A DNA stretch of 64,000 nt from Flavobacterium flevense (GTDB lineage Bacteria > Bacteroidota > Bacteroidia > Flavobacteriales > Flavobacteriaceae), in contig NZ_FRCC01000001.1 in NCBI RefSeq assembly GCF_900142775.1, positions 124,001 through 188,000 on the forward strand. The letters run 5' to 3'. The translations under genes were made by a program, and so were the position numbers. Shown piece after piece: positions 1 through 8,674 of the stretch (position 1 is the first letter of the stretch; every line of letters begins with the position of its first letter). The notes beneath the pieces are model-generated. The model did no database searches and had not been told where the DNA came from. It was given only the letters and a program-made list of their open reading frames with translations.

Positions 1-35
1 AATTGTCTTAAATAATGTTCCATTTCAATATATAA

Positions 36-752
36 TTATGGGTTTGTAGACCAGATACTGCTGTTTTTGATAAACACGCGACGGTTGAGTTTTAATTGTG
101 CGATAATCAATTCGGCAATATCTTCGGATTGCATTACTTTTTCAGGGTTTCCGTCGGTCAGGTTTAAATCTTTCGCCATATCAGTAGCCACAGTACTTGG
201 CGTTAAAGCGGTTACACGGATGTTGTGTTTGCGCATTTCCTGCATTAGAGAATCAGTTAAACCCAGAACAGCAAATTTAGAAGCACTGTAAGCACTGGTC
301 AATGCATTTCCTGCTAATCCTGCTGTTGATGAAATATTGATGATGTCGCCCGTTTGTCTCTCGATCATATTAGGCAAAATGGCACGGGTCACATAATAAA
401 TCCCCATTAAATTCACCTGAATGATGCGTTCCCATTCGGTAGGTTCTAAATCTAAAAATTTACCAAAAGCGGCAATTCCGGCATTGTTGATAAGGATATC
501 AATAGTTTTAAATTCGGCTAAGGCTTTTTCAATGGCTGTGTTTACAGATTCCATATTAGCCACATCAGCAGTTATCGCAATGGCTTTTACACCAAGAGTC
601 TGTGCTTTCTGTGCAACAGCATCAATTTCTGATTGGGTACGGGCTACTAAGATTAAATTTACCCCTTCTTTTGCCAGGGCAATTGCAATTGCTTTTCCAA
701 TTCCTTTTCCTGCTCCTGTAATGAGTGCGTTTTTATTTTTCAAATCGTTCAT
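36..752 (-). CDS. SDR-family NAD(P)-dependent oxidoreductase (FabG-like)
   Basis: Cytoplasmic Rossmann-fold short-chain dehydrogenase of 238 residues, the usual classical-SDR length. The N-terminal cofactor loop TGAGKGIG (about residues 13-20), the NNAG motif (about 89-92) and the catalytic YSASK motif with an upstream Ser (near 155-160) are all present, so it should be active. The closest general resemblance is to FabG-type 3-oxoacyl-ACP reductases, but the substrate cannot be read from sequence, and no fatty-acid genes are adjacent to support a role as the main FabG. Its stop lies 36 bp from the left edge and its downstream neighbour is outside the window. A TAnnTTTG element at 778-785 lies about 25 bp upstream of the ATG. 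The family call is secure; the substrate is unknown. Confidence 0.9.
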   Translation of the reverse strand: MNDLKNKNALITGAGKGIGKAIAIALAKEGVNLILVARTQSEIDAVAQKAQTLGVKAIAITADVANMESVNTAIEKALAEFKTIDILINNAGIAAFGKFLDLEPTEWERIIQVNLMGIYYVTRAILPNMIERQTGDIINISSTAGLAGNALTSAYSASKFAVLGLTDSLMQEMRKHNIRVTALTPSTVATDMAKDLNLTDGNPEKVMQSEDIAELIIAQLKLNRRVFIKNSSIWSTNP

Positions 753-777
753 TGCTGTTTTGTTTTCATTTGTTAAA

Positions 778-785
778 CAAATTTA
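778..785 (-). promoter_or_regulatory. Putative -7 promoter element (TAAATTTG) for the SDR gene
   Basis: Read on the minus strand this is TAAATTTG, matching the Bacteroidota -7 consensus TAnnTTTG, 25 bp before the ATG at 752. No TTG -33 element is seen at the usual spacing, so this is a motif match only. Confidence 0.4.
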
Positions 786-954
786 AAGGTTTCGTTTTTT
801 TTAAATGGTATTAAAAAGTTAAAAAAGGAGTGTCTTTAAATATGATAAGATTTTCTGAAAATTACGTAACAAAAAGTGAGATAAAAAGTATGAATTTTAC
901 AATTGGAAGGATTTGAGAAAATTCAAGACACATTACAAATTTTAACATCAGAAT

Positions 955-1827
955 ATGAAAAAGATAATCTTACTATTTATTGGTCTGGCTACCCTTTTAT
1001 TTGTTGGCTGCAAAAAGCAGGAGAGCAAAGAAGCTGTCGAGGAAAAAGAAACTATTATGGAAACCATAGAAAGTCCCGTGCGTCACGAACCTAAGGAAAA
1101 AGTGGCGTACCAAATGGTAAATACCAAAGAATGGTTAGCAAAAAATAAAACCAATGAAGCCTACTTAAAATTAGTATACGCAGCAAACAGAACTGATGCA
1201 GCTAATTTAAAAAAAATGGATTCTATTATTGTTCCCAAAGACGGTAGTGGTGATATCGAATTTTACATGCCTTTTCCACTGGAAGTGAAGGCTTTGCAAG
1301 ACATAAATAAGATTATTTTATTTTCATACCCTACACAAACTTTTGTTGCTTATGATAAAGGGCGTTTAGTGTATACGGGACCCACAAATATGGGAAGAGA
1401 AAAAGATCCAACTCCCACAGGTTTGTTTTTTACAAATTGGAAAGCAGAAGAAACTACCAGTACTTTTAATGATGAATGGATTTTAAAATGGAATTTTAAT
1501 ATCGAAAATAAACTGGGAGTGGGATTTCATCAATATACTTTACCGGGTTATCCGGCTTCGCATTCTTGTTTAAGATTACAGGAACAGGATGCCCGATATC
1601 TTTATGACTGGGCTGACGAATGGGTTCTTGAAGACAACGAAACCGTTAAGGTAAAAGGAACACCGGTAATTGTTTTTGGGAATTATGATTTTAAAGCGCC
1701 AAAACCCTGGTTGAAACTGGTAGATGATGCTGAAGCACTCGACATTTCGGAAGAAGAAGTCGCCAGAGTGGTGAAGCCTTTTAAAGACAGCATTATGAGT
1801 GAGCAAAAAAAGAGAGCCGCTTTGTAA
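955..1827 (+). CDS. L,D-transpeptidase (YkuD domain) lipoprotein
   Basis: Predicted periplasmic lipoprotein of 290 residues. It opens with a short basic and hydrophobic signal peptide ending in a lipobox, LFVGC (about residues 15-19), so the mature protein should start at the lipidated Cys. The YkuD catalytic domain occupies roughly residues 120-235 and ends in a His-(spacer)-SHSCLRL motif (near 198-205) that matches the L,D-transpeptidase pattern [ST]HGC; Ser replaces the usual Gly but the catalytic Cys and following Arg are kept. The family makes 3-3 peptidoglycan crosslinks or attaches proteins to the wall. It is monocistronic, convergent with the next gene 4 bp beyond its stop. The start was chosen because it alone gives the lipoprotein signal. 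Confidence 0.87.
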   Translation: MKKIILLFIGLATLLFVGCKKQESKEAVEEKETIMETIESPVRHEPKEKVAYQMVNTKEWLAKNKTNEAYLKLVYAANRTDAANLKKMDSIIVPKDGSGDIEFYMPFPLEVKALQDINKIILFSYPTQTFVAYDKGRLVYTGPTNMGREKDPTPTGLFFTNWKAEETTSTFNDEWILKWNFNIENKLGVGFHQYTLPGYPASHSCLRLQEQDARYLYDWADEWVLEDNETVKVKGTPVIVFGNYDFKAPKPWLKLVDDAEALDISEEEVARVVKPFKDSIMSEQKKRAAL

Positions 1828-1831
1828 ATAT

Positions 1832-2668
1832 TTATTTTAAATCAACTGTTAATTTATAAATAGCACTTTCAAGAACATCAGAATCTTTGTCTTCACACAG
1901 TAAAAACTGGATTTGATGCTCGGTTTTTGCATATACAGTTAGCCCTTCAAATTTATTTGTTGGGCTAATTTTTTTAGTGAAATCAATTTTCATAGTTTCT
2001 AAGTTTATACGTCCTATGATACTTCCTAATACTTCCCCATCATCATAAGTGGATTGGGAATTTTCGGCTGTGGCCAAAAAATAAATGGCATTATCTACTA
2101 ATACGGCATCCGTAAAACTGGTACGGACTCCTTTTATCTTAGGTAATTTATAGTCATTAGCAAGTAAGCTGAATTCCTGATCCAGTTTTTTAGCATGAAC
2201 ACTAAGGAGTGTGTTTTTATTCGCAATTCCGTTACCGCGATTTAAAAAATACCAGTTTTCGCCATCGTGCATGATGCCTTCAATATTAAAGTCTTCCGGT
2301 TTTATGGAGGCAAAATTTTGCATTACTTCGTACAGATTACTTAAATCATTGGTAACGATTTTCTTTTTTTGTGCCAAATCAAATTCGATCATTTTGTTTC
2401 TGTTGGCAGTTGAACCAGAGCCAAATATATAAAGAGTATCCTGAAAAAGGGTTATGGCTTCAAAATCAGGTTTGTCTTTTTTGAGAATGTTTTCAGCAGG
2501 ATTTGATGATAAAGCGTGACGTTTTAAATCATGAGAATCCATTTGGTATTCATATAAAAAATTGCTGTTGTCACTAATGATATACAGCGAATTATCTTTG
2601 TAGATTAATCCTGAAGCAGCGCCAATCCCGATGATGTGAAATAGTATTTCGAGTGTGAATTTTTCCAT
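1832..2668 (-). CDS. Conserved hypothetical protein, beta-propeller-like (DUF6929-type)
   Basis: A 278-residue protein without an obvious signal peptide. It is built from repeated short strands with motifs such as LYIISDNSN, DTLYIFGSGS and NWYFLNRGNG, each about 45-60 residues apart, which suggests a propeller of sugar-lactonase or SdiA-regulated style. I associate this pattern with a family annotated DUF6929 in Flavobacteria; that name is from memory and should be checked. No catalytic residues can be assigned. Its stop is 4 bp from the stop of the convergent L,D-transpeptidase gene. Its start faces the polyphosphate kinase gene across a spacer with a structured repeat (2700-2752), so that repeat lies in a divergent promoter region. 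Confidence 0.6.
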   Translation of the reverse strand: MEKFTLEILFHIIGIGAASGLIYKDNSLYIISDNSNFLYEYQMDSHDLKRHALSSNPAENILKKDKPDFEAITLFQDTLYIFGSGSTANRNKMIEFDLAQKKKIVTNDLSNLYEVMQNFASIKPEDFNIEGIMHDGENWYFLNRGNGIANKNTLLSVHAKKLDQEFSLLANDYKLPKIKGVRTSFTDAVLVDNAIYFLATAENSQSTYDDGEVLGSIIGRINLETMKIDFTKKISPTNKFEGLTVYAKTEHQIQFLLCEDKDSDVLESAIYKLTVDLK

Positions 2669-2699
2669 ATATTTATTTTGAAAACAGATTGTATAGCCC

Positions 2700-2752
2700 G
2701 GGTAGCAGCGGTATCCTTTAGCTCCTTTCTTTAAGGAGCTAAAGATATAGCG
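2700..2752 (+). repeat. Structured intergenic repeat, copy A (hairpin with conserved flanks)
   Basis: The core is AGCGGTATCCTTT, then a hairpin, then AAAGATATAGCG. The perfect 12-bp arms CTTTAGCTCCTT (2716-2727) and AAGGAGCTAAAG (2733-2744) enclose a 5-nt loop. The same conserved flanks recur in reverse orientation at 33350-33398 with a different hairpin tip. It is non-coding and sits between divergent genes. Confidence 0.75.
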
Positions 2753-2814
2753 AATAACCGGAAACAGCTCCTGATAAAGCTATTTAAAAGGCTAAAATTA
2801 TAGTATTTATTCCT

Positions 2815-2822
2815 TATATTTG
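2815..2822 (+). promoter_or_regulatory. Putative -7 promoter element (TATATTTG) for the PPK2 gene
   Basis: TATATTTG matches TAnnTTTG, 25 bp before the ATG at 2848. Transcription starting about 5 nt downstream would give a leader of about 20 nt. No clear TTG -33 element is present. Confidence 0.45.
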
Positions 2823-2847
2823 ATAATATAAAGCTAAAATATTGCCT

Positions 2848-3726
2848 ATGAAAGCCATTAATCCGGATGATTTTAAAGTAATTAAAGAGATTGATTTGTT
2901 ACAAATTCCAACTAATTTGTTTAATGAAGCGAGTGATGATGCTAAAGAGGACAAGTTAGATGAGGTTCAGGCTAAGCTGAGTGCCTTGCAGGATGTGATG
3001 TATGCTCATAATCGCTACGGGGTTTTAATTTGTTTGCAAGGCATGGATACTTCTGGAAAAGACAGCTTAATCAGAGAAGTTTTTAAGGAGTTTAATCCTC
3101 GTGGAGTGGTGGTGCATAGTTTTAAAACACCAAATTCTACTGAGCTGGAGCATGATTATTTGTGGAGACATTATCTGGCTTTGCCTGAAAAAGGGAAATT
3201 TGCGGTTTTTAACCGGACACATTATGAGAATGTTTTAGTGACCAGAGTGCATCCGGAATACATCATGAATGAGAATTTGCCAGGAATTGAAAGTGTAGAT
3301 GATATTACTCCTGAATTTTGGGAAAACAGAATGCAACAGATTAGAAATTTTGAAGAACACCTGACCCAAAACGGAACTATTGTCTTGAAATTTTATATGC
3401 ATTTAAGCAAAGAAGAGCAACGTAAAAGGCTGTTAAGACGCTTAGAAAAAGAAGAACATCACTGGAAATTTTCGCCGGGAGACTTAAAAGAAAGAGACCG
3501 CTGGCAAGATTATATGAATTATTATCAGGAAGCAATAAATAAAACCAGTACTGAAAATGCGCCATGGTATGTAATTCCGGCAGATGATAAGGAAATGTCC
3601 CGCTATATTGTGGCAAAAATTATATGGGAAGAAATGCAAAAACATACCGATATCAAAGAACCCGAATTAGACGATAAGATCAAAATGAATTTTGCTATGT
3701 ACAAAGAACAGCTGACTAAAGAATAA
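2848..3726 (+). CDS. Polyphosphate kinase 2 family protein (PPK2)
   Basis: Cytoplasmic enzyme of 292 residues that transfers phosphate between inorganic polyphosphate and nucleotides. The PPK2 signature is clear: a Walker A variant QGMDTSGKDS (about residues 64-73), the following FKEFNPRGV and FKTPNSTELEHDYLWR segments, the lid-type FNRTHYENVLV stretch, and a basic segment rich in Arg and Lys near residue 190. Its length fits the short single-domain class associated with nucleoside mono- or diphosphate phosphorylation. The ATG at 2848 is preferred to a TTG two codons earlier. A strong hairpin terminator follows within 5 bp, so it is monocistronic. Which nucleotide is used cannot be told from sequence. 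Confidence 0.9.
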   Translation: MKAINPDDFKVIKEIDLLQIPTNLFNEASDDAKEDKLDEVQAKLSALQDVMYAHNRYGVLICLQGMDTSGKDSLIREVFKEFNPRGVVVHSFKTPNSTELEHDYLWRHYLALPEKGKFAVFNRTHYENVLVTRVHPEYIMNENLPGIESVDDITPEFWENRMQQIRNFEEHLTQNGTIVLKFYMHLSKEEQRKRLLRRLEKEEHHWKFSPGDLKERDRWQDYMNYYQEAINKTSTENAPWYVIPADDKEMSRYIVAKIIWEEMQKHTDIKEPELDDKIKMNFAMYKEQLTKE

Positions 3727-3730
3727 AAAA

Positions 3731-3766
3731 ATACCTGATAACGTTGAAGCTATCAGGTATTTTTTT
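3731..3766. terminator. Bidirectional intrinsic terminator
   Basis: Perfect 10-bp stem ATACCTGATA / TATCAGGTAT (3731-3740, 3751-3760) with a 10-nt loop, an A-run on the left and a T-run on the right. It serves the PPK2 gene and the convergent gene ending at 3784. Confidence 0.9.
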
Positions 3767-3783
3767 AGATACATTTTAAAATT

Positions 3784-4326
3784 TTATAGTTTAAAACCAT
3801 AAGCCAGTCGAAGGGCTACCTGTCCAAAACCTTGTCCCGGAGTACCATCATTATTGATTGTTTTAAAATCAGAATAATGTTCGTAACGAGCTGAAATATC
3901 AATGTATTTAGTCGCATATCCAATTCCCGGAGCTAACAATAAAGAGGTTTGGTTGTAATTATTAGCTACTGAAAAAGCGGCTCCTGCTTCACCGGTTAAA
4001 TAAAACTGGTCGTTCCATACAAAGGCTTTTAGACCTGCTTTGACAGGAATAAAACCTAAGTCTTTTCCATCGCTTTCGCTTACAAAGATGTGGTTATAAC
4101 CTGTGGTTAAGGTTATCGAATACCTTTTAGTTAAATCATATTGCAGGCGAACATCACCACCGACAGCAGCTTTGTACGGATCTTCGGTGGAATAACCACC
4201 ATTTAAGCCAAATCCTAAACGGAAGCCCTGGTCATATGAGGCTGTTTCCTGAGCTTTTGCTCCGTTAAAAGTAAATAATGCCAATGCAAAAAGAAAGGCA
4301 GCTGTAAATTTTTTTGTTGTTTTCAT
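3784..4326 (-). CDS. Outer-membrane beta-barrel protein, porin-like
   Basis: A 180-residue exported protein with a Sec signal peptide (about residues 1-25, cleavage after AKA). The rest alternates polar and hydrophobic residues with aromatic girdle positions (for example VRLQYDLTKRYSITLTTGYNH and DISARYEHYSDF) and ends in a hydrophobic, Tyr/Leu-containing strand (LRLAYGFKL), as expected of a small 8-stranded outer-membrane barrel. No enzyme motif is visible, so the role (structural, adhesion or small-solute passage) is unknown. It is transcribed alone and converges on the PPK2 gene with a shared terminator. The barrel call is confident; the function is not known. Confidence 0.75.
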   Translation of the reverse strand: MKTTKKFTAAFLFALALFTFNGAKAQETASYDQGFRLGFGLNGGYSTEDPYKAAVGGDVRLQYDLTKRYSITLTTGYNHIFVSESDGKDLGFIPVKAGLKAFVWNDQFYLTGEAGAAFSVANNYNQTSLLLAPGIGYATKYIDISARYEHYSDFKTINNDGTPGQGFGQVALRLAYGFKL

Positions 4327-4534
4327 GATTCGAGGGGGTTTAATTATTTTTTCTTCATTTTATAAAAATCACCCATAATCAGGGTAGTTATAGAGCTAAT
4401 AAACGATGGTTAGCTTTAAATGTTGTGCTGTTTTTTGCTTTTTTGTATTTATAAAACGGGAGCAATTGACTATCAATTAGCTAACGAATTTTTTTAACAG
4501 CATTTTTTTGTTGTATAAATATTGGGATTACACC

Positions 4535-4564
4535 TTGCTGTCGATTTACTTCTGCTTACCTTTG
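4535..4564 (+). promoter_or_regulatory. Promoter TTG-N19-TACCTTTG for the MATE gene
   Basis: TTG at 4535-4537 and TACCTTTG at 4557-4564 are separated by 19 bp, an exact fit to the Flavobacterium sigma-A-type consensus. The predicted transcript starts about 15 nt before the GTG at 4584. Confidence 0.75.
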
Positions 4565-4583
4565 TCGCCTTAAAAAAATCAAA

Positions 4584-5960
4584 GTGACTCTAGCTACTTA
4601 TATCAAAGAATTCTCCTATAATTTACGTTTGGCTTATCCTATCATTTTGGGAATGATTGGGCATACTGTTGTTGGAATTGTTGATAATGTAATGGTGGGA
4701 AAATTAGGTCCAACTGAATTAGCAGCGGTTTCATTAGCCAACAGTTTTATTTTTGTTGCCATGTCGTTAGGAATAGGTTTTTCGACCGCTATAACCCCTT
4801 TGGCTGCCGAGGCCGACGGTGAACAGAATATCCAAAAGGGCAGAAGCGTGTTTCATCATGGTTTGTATTTATGCTCTTTTTTAGGTTTTTTTCTGTTTGT
4901 ATTGGTGTTTTTTGCCAAACAGCTTATCGTATTCATGGGACAGCCCGATAATGTGGTAGAATTGTCTCAGCCTTATCTTGATATTGTGGCATTTTCGTTA
5001 GTGCCGTTGATTCTTTTTCAGGGTTATAAACAATTTGCTGATGGAATGAGTGAAACCAAATATTCTATGTGGGCAACTATTTTAGGAAATGTGGTAAATG
5101 TGGTTTTGAATTACATTTTCATTTACGGAATTTGGATTTTTCCCGAATTAGGTATTGTGGGTGCCGCCATCGGGACCATTGTTTCCCGTTTTGTAATGTT
5201 GGGATATATGCATTACAAGATGAAGAAAAACGTTAAGTTTCATCCTTTTTTTGAGGGTTTTTCGTTTAAAAATATTCAGCGTGAAATCAATCTGAAAATC
5301 ATACGCTTAGGTGCTCCTTCATCGATGCAAATGTTTTTTGAAGTAGGTTTATTTACTGCCGCGGTCTGGCTTTCGGGCCGATTAGGAATCGCTTATCAGG
5401 CGGCTAATCAGATTGCGTTGAGTCTGGCTTCCTTTACATTTATGTTTGCCATGGGATTAAGTGTTGCTGCCACTATCAGAATAGGAAATCAAAAAGGCTT
5501 AGGTGATTATAAAAAAATGAAAATTGTGGCTTTTTCTATCTTTTTACTGGCTATTTTATTAGAAATTTTCTTTGCCTTGTTTTTTGTTTTATTTCGTGAA
5601 CAAATGCCGGTTTTGTTTGTAGATATGGATAATACAGCTGATTTAGCAGCCAATATGGAAGTAATAACTATAGCAGCTCAATTACTGCTAATTGCGGCTG
5701 TTTTCCAAATTTCAGATGGGATTCAGGCAGTAGTTTTAGGTGCATTGCGAGGTTTGCAGGATGCTAAAGTTCCTATGTATATTACCTTTGTAGCCTACTG
5801 GGTTGTGGGATTCCCGGTGTCCATTTATCTGGGTTTTTATACCGGTTTAAAAGCAGTGGGAATCTGGATTGGACTTTTGGCAGGATTAACTATGGCAGCT
5901 TTATTTTTGTATATTCGCTTTATCAGATTAACAAAACGATTAATCTTAGAGAAACATTAA
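4584..5960 (+). CDS. MATE family efflux transporter
   Basis: Inner-membrane multidrug/cation antiporter of 458 residues, the normal MATE length. Twelve hydrophobic segments form two homologous halves. The N-terminal half carries the family hallmark IILGMIGHTVVGIVDNVMVGKLGPTEL-like stretch (residues about 19-46), the second half a matching LGAPSSMQMFFEVGLFTAAVWLSGRLG-like segment (about 245-270). The family exports organic cations or drugs using a Na+ or H+ gradient; the substrate here is unknown. The start is GTG at 4584, because the in-frame promoter element TACCTTTG ends only 19 bp upstream and leaves no room for a longer N-terminus. A small acidic-protein gene follows 70 bp downstream. Confidence 0.92.
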   Translation: MTLATYIKEFSYNLRLAYPIILGMIGHTVVGIVDNVMVGKLGPTELAAVSLANSFIFVAMSLGIGFSTAITPLAAEADGEQNIQKGRSVFHHGLYLCSFLGFFLFVLVFFAKQLIVFMGQPDNVVELSQPYLDIVAFSLVPLILFQGYKQFADGMSETKYSMWATILGNVVNVVLNYIFIYGIWIFPELGIVGAAIGTIVSRFVMLGYMHYKMKKNVKFHPFFEGFSFKNIQREINLKIIRLGAPSSMQMFFEVGLFTAAVWLSGRLGIAYQAANQIALSLASFTFMFAMGLSVAATIRIGNQKGLGDYKKMKIVAFSIFLLAILLEIFFALFFVLFREQMPVLFVDMDNTADLAANMEVITIAAQLLLIAAVFQISDGIQAVVLGALRGLQDAKVPMYITFVAYWVVGFPVSIYLGFYTGLKAVGIWIGLLAGLTMAALFLYIRFIRLTKRLILEKH

Positions 5961-6030
5961 AAACAAGAAATAATTGTCGTTTTTAAAATAGAAAACGGCA
6001 ATTCAACAAATAAATCAAATTAATTACAGC

Positions 6031-6261
6031 ATGGAATTACCTAAATTTTTACTTGGCGACAACACTGATTTTCCGGATGATATTTTTATCATTCATTTAG
6101 ATTATCCAAGATTTATTATTAATCTGAAAGATGATGAAGTAGAATTTATGGAAGAAGCTGAAGATCTTGACGAAGCAGAATTAAATGCCGAAATGGAAGG
6201 ATTAATCGAACAGGCCAATGCTTTCTATGACAGAGAAATGGAGCGTTACGAACAAGATTAG
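6031..6261 (+). CDS. Small acidic conserved hypothetical protein
   Basis: A 76-residue, strongly acidic protein (many Glu/Asp, few basic residues) without signal peptide or membrane segment. The N-terminal half (LLGDNTDFPDDIFIIHLDYP) looks like a short beta-structured region; the C-terminal half is a charged helix (EAEDLDEAELNAEMEGLIEQ). I do not recognise a characterised family, though proteins of this style are common in Flavobacteriaceae. Codon use matches the neighbours and the start is preceded by an A-rich stretch, so it is probably expressed. Its TAG overlaps the stop of the convergent meaB gene by a few bases. Function unknown. Confidence 0.7.
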   Translation: MELPKFLLGDNTDFPDDIFIIHLDYPRFIINLKDDEVEFMEEAEDLDEAELNAEMEGLIEQANAFYDREMERYEQD

Positions 6262-7337
6262 TCTTTAGAATTAAAATAAGTTTCAATTAATAACTGGGCG
6301 GCTGCAAAAGGTGAAGATTCATTATTTTGCACCGCTTTTTTAGTTTTTTCTAATAGATTTTGAATTTCAGTATTTCCGTAAAAATTTTGTTTTAATTGGT
6401 CGTTAATGGTTTCTAATAGCCAGAATTCATTTTGTTCCGCTCTTTTTTTGTCAAAATAAGTATTGCTTTTTGTGAGTTCGATATAGTCTGTAATCATCTG
6501 TTCTACCTGTGCTATTCCCTGATTATTTTTAGCACTACAGCTGGATACACTAGGAATCCATCCGGATTTTTTAGGAGGAAAAAAATGCAAAGCACGATTC
6601 AGTTCGGCTTTTGCTTGTTCGGTTTTATCGATATTGTCGCCATCTGATTTGTTAAATACAATAGCATCTGCAATTTCGATAACACCTCTTTTTATACCTT
6701 GTAATTCGTCACCAGCTCCTGAAATTTGTAACAATAAGAAAAAATCGACCATGCTGTGAACGGCAATCTCGTTTTGACCTACACCGACGGTTTCAATTAT
6801 AATGACATCAAAACCGCCTGCTTCACAAAGTATAATAGTTTCTCTGGTTTTGCGAGCCACTCCGCCCAGTGTTTCTCCTGATGCTGATGGTCTGATATAC
6901 GTATTAGGATCTTTCGATAATTCGTCCATTCTGGTTTTATCACCCAGAATACTTCCGTGCGAAATACTGCTGGTTGGGTCAATTGTTAAAACCGCTATTT
7001 TTTTACCCAGACTGCTTAGATGTTTCCCAAAAGCTTCGATGAAAGTGCTTTTTCCTGCTCCGGAAACTCCTGTAATACCTATCCGTACAGATTGGTTAGC
7101 ATGAGGCAGGCAGGAATTGATAATCGCATTGGCTTTAGCAAAATGATTTTTATTGCTGCTTTCAATTACAGTAATAGCTCTGCTCAACGCACTAATATTT
7201 GCTGATAAAATTCCCACTACAAGTTCCTCGGCACTGGTTTGTGCCATCCGTGCCTGCTGAATTTTTTTCAACACAGCCGCATTAAAAATTTCAGAACTGT
7301 CCTGATTGTCGTTTGGGTTGGCTTTATTTTTTTTCAA
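6258..7337 (-). CDS. meaB: Methylmalonyl-CoA mutase-associated GTPase MeaB (ArgK/CobA-type G3E family)
   Basis: A cytoplasmic P-loop GTPase of 359 residues that gates cobalamin loading and protects methylmalonyl-CoA mutase from inactivation. It has the P-loop GVSGAGKST (residues 90-98), the DPTSS and DKTRM segments of the MeaB/ArgK family, ETVGVGQNE (switch region) and the guanine-specificity motif NKSD (about 229-232). The N-terminal helix and C-terminal dimerisation helix of the family are present. Its client is encoded by mutA-mutB about 29 kb away (36087-39658), so here the chaperone is unlinked from its target. It converges with the small acidic-protein gene with overlapping stops. The old ArgK kinase label should not be used. 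Confidence 0.92.
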   Translation of the reverse strand: MKKNKANPNDNQDSSEIFNAAVLKKIQQARMAQTSAEELVVGILSANISALSRAITVIESSNKNHFAKANAIINSCLPHANQSVRIGITGVSGAGKSTFIEAFGKHLSSLGKKIAVLTIDPTSSISHGSILGDKTRMDELSKDPNTYIRPSASGETLGGVARKTRETIILCEAGGFDVIIIETVGVGQNEIAVHSMVDFFLLLQISGAGDELQGIKRGVIEIADAIVFNKSDGDNIDKTEQAKAELNRALHFFPPKKSGWIPSVSSCSAKNNQGIAQVEQMITDYIELTKSNTYFDKKRAEQNEFWLLETINDQLKQNFYGNTEIQNLLEKTKKAVQNNESSPFAAAQLLIETYFNSKD

Positions 7338-7669
7338 AATACAGAATGCTTTTTGTAAAAATAATACATTTGGAGGGAAATCCAGCGTTGTTTTTTACCC
7401 CGAAGATTCACAAAGTAGACGCAAAGAAACACAAAGTTTTTTTAGTAAATCTGTGAAAATTTTTTGAATCTGTGGCTGAAATTTTAATCACAAAGTTTCG
7501 CAAAAAGGATGGTGTAATGTTTACAAAGCTTTCTTCTGTGTAATCAGTGGTAAAATATAACCGCAAAGATTCTCAAAACTCTCCAAGTTTTTTTAACAGC
7601 TGTGTTTGTCTTGTGATATTATGGATATGTTTATGATACTAGCAAATTAGTAAATATCTTTGCAGCATT
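7338..7669. repeat. Gene-free spacer with degenerate CACAAAG/GATTC repeats
   Basis: This 332-bp spacer has no plausible gene. It contains several imperfect short repeats of the type GATTCACAAAG, ACGCAAAGAAACACAAAG, CACAAAGTTTCGC and CGCAAAGATTC, related in sequence to those at 14139-14235. They look like worn-down copies of a small dispersed repeat. The end of the spacer holds the promoter of the next gene. Confidence 0.5.
7655..7662 (+). promoter_or_regulatory. Putative -7 promoter element (TATCTTTG) for the AEC carrier gene
   Basis: TATCTTTG is an exact TAnnTTTG match ending 7 nt before the ATG at 7670. The predicted mRNA would have almost no leader. A TTG -33 element is not evident. Confidence 0.5.
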
Positions 7670-8581
7670 ATGATCAATATTATTCTAATTTTTGTCTATT
7701 TACTGGCAGGTGTTGCATTGCAACGTGTTAAATGGTTTCCTTCTGATAGTTATAAGCTGATAAATAAATTTGTTGTTTACTGCTGTCTTCCGGCTTTAGC
7801 ACTGTATTATATTCCAAAAGTTCGTTGGGATAATGAATTACTCTATCTTATTGGTGTTACTTGGATCGGATTCACGATTGCCTTCTTTTTATTTCGTTTT
7901 TTAGGTAAAAAATATGGCTGGTCTAAAAAATTAACAGGTTGTTTGATTATAACTGCAGGCCTGGGAAATACTTCTTTTTTAGGATATCCTATCGTTAATG
8001 CATTGTATGGTTCTGATGGCTTAAAAATGGCAATCTTGGTCGATCAGCCGGGAACATTTGTAGTACTTTCTACTATTGCGGTAGTTGTGGCAACATTGTA
8101 TTCTAAAGAAGCAACCAGCAGTGCTAAAATTGCTCAAAAAGTCCTGTTGTTCCCTCCTTTTATTTGTTTTTTAGTTGCATGTATGGCTAATATATTGGAT
8201 TTGGATTTTCATGATTATCTGCAGTTTGCTTTTCAAAAATTAGGAAGTCTGCTCACTCCATTAGCGATGATTTCTGTTGGTTTACAATTGCATTTTGACA
8301 GCCGAAGCAAACATTGGAAATTTCTCTGGATTGGCTTAGCTTATAAGCTTTTAATCACTCCTGCCATACTATTTTTATTGTATGTTGTCATCCTGAAACA
8401 GAACTCCCTAATGATTCAGGTTGCTATTATCGAAGCCGCGATGGCACCCATGATTATGGCAAGTATTCTGGCTACTTCCCACGGATTAAAGCCCCGGTTA
8501 AGTAGTATGATGATTGGTTTTGGGATTCCCATTTCGTTTGTAACATTAGCTTTTTGGTATTTGGTTTTGCAGTTTATTTAA
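7670..8581 (+). CDS. AEC (auxin efflux carrier) family transporter
   Basis: Inner-membrane carrier of 303 residues with about ten hydrophobic segments in two inverted five-helix halves, typical of the AEC/bile-acid-sodium-symporter fold. Recognisable features are the N-terminal LAGVALQRVKWFP loop, the KYGWSKKLTGCLIITAGLGNTSFLGYP crossing region (about residues 83-110, with the family Gly-Asn-x-x-Phe-x-Gly-x-Pro pattern), and the ISVGLQLHFDS and EAAMAPMIMASILA segments in the second half. Bacterial members transport small organic acids such as malate or malonate; the substrate here is not predictable. It is monocistronic with a very short leader. Confidence 0.87.
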   Translation: MINIILIFVYLLAGVALQRVKWFPSDSYKLINKFVVYCCLPALALYYIPKVRWDNELLYLIGVTWIGFTIAFFLFRFLGKKYGWSKKLTGCLIITAGLGNTSFLGYPIVNALYGSDGLKMAILVDQPGTFVVLSTIAVVVATLYSKEATSSAKIAQKVLLFPPFICFLVACMANILDLDFHDYLQFAFQKLGSLLTPLAMISVGLQLHFDSRSKHWKFLWIGLAYKLLITPAILFLLYVVILKQNSLMIQVAIIEAAMAPMIMASILATSHGLKPRLSSMMIGFGIPISFVTLAFWYLVLQFI

Positions 8582-8674
8582 AGCTTTTTTTATCTTTTGA
8601 AAGTTTTAAAAAAAATAGGTGTTCCTGTATTTCTAAAAAAGAAAATAAACTGAACAAAAAATTATTGTTGCTTA

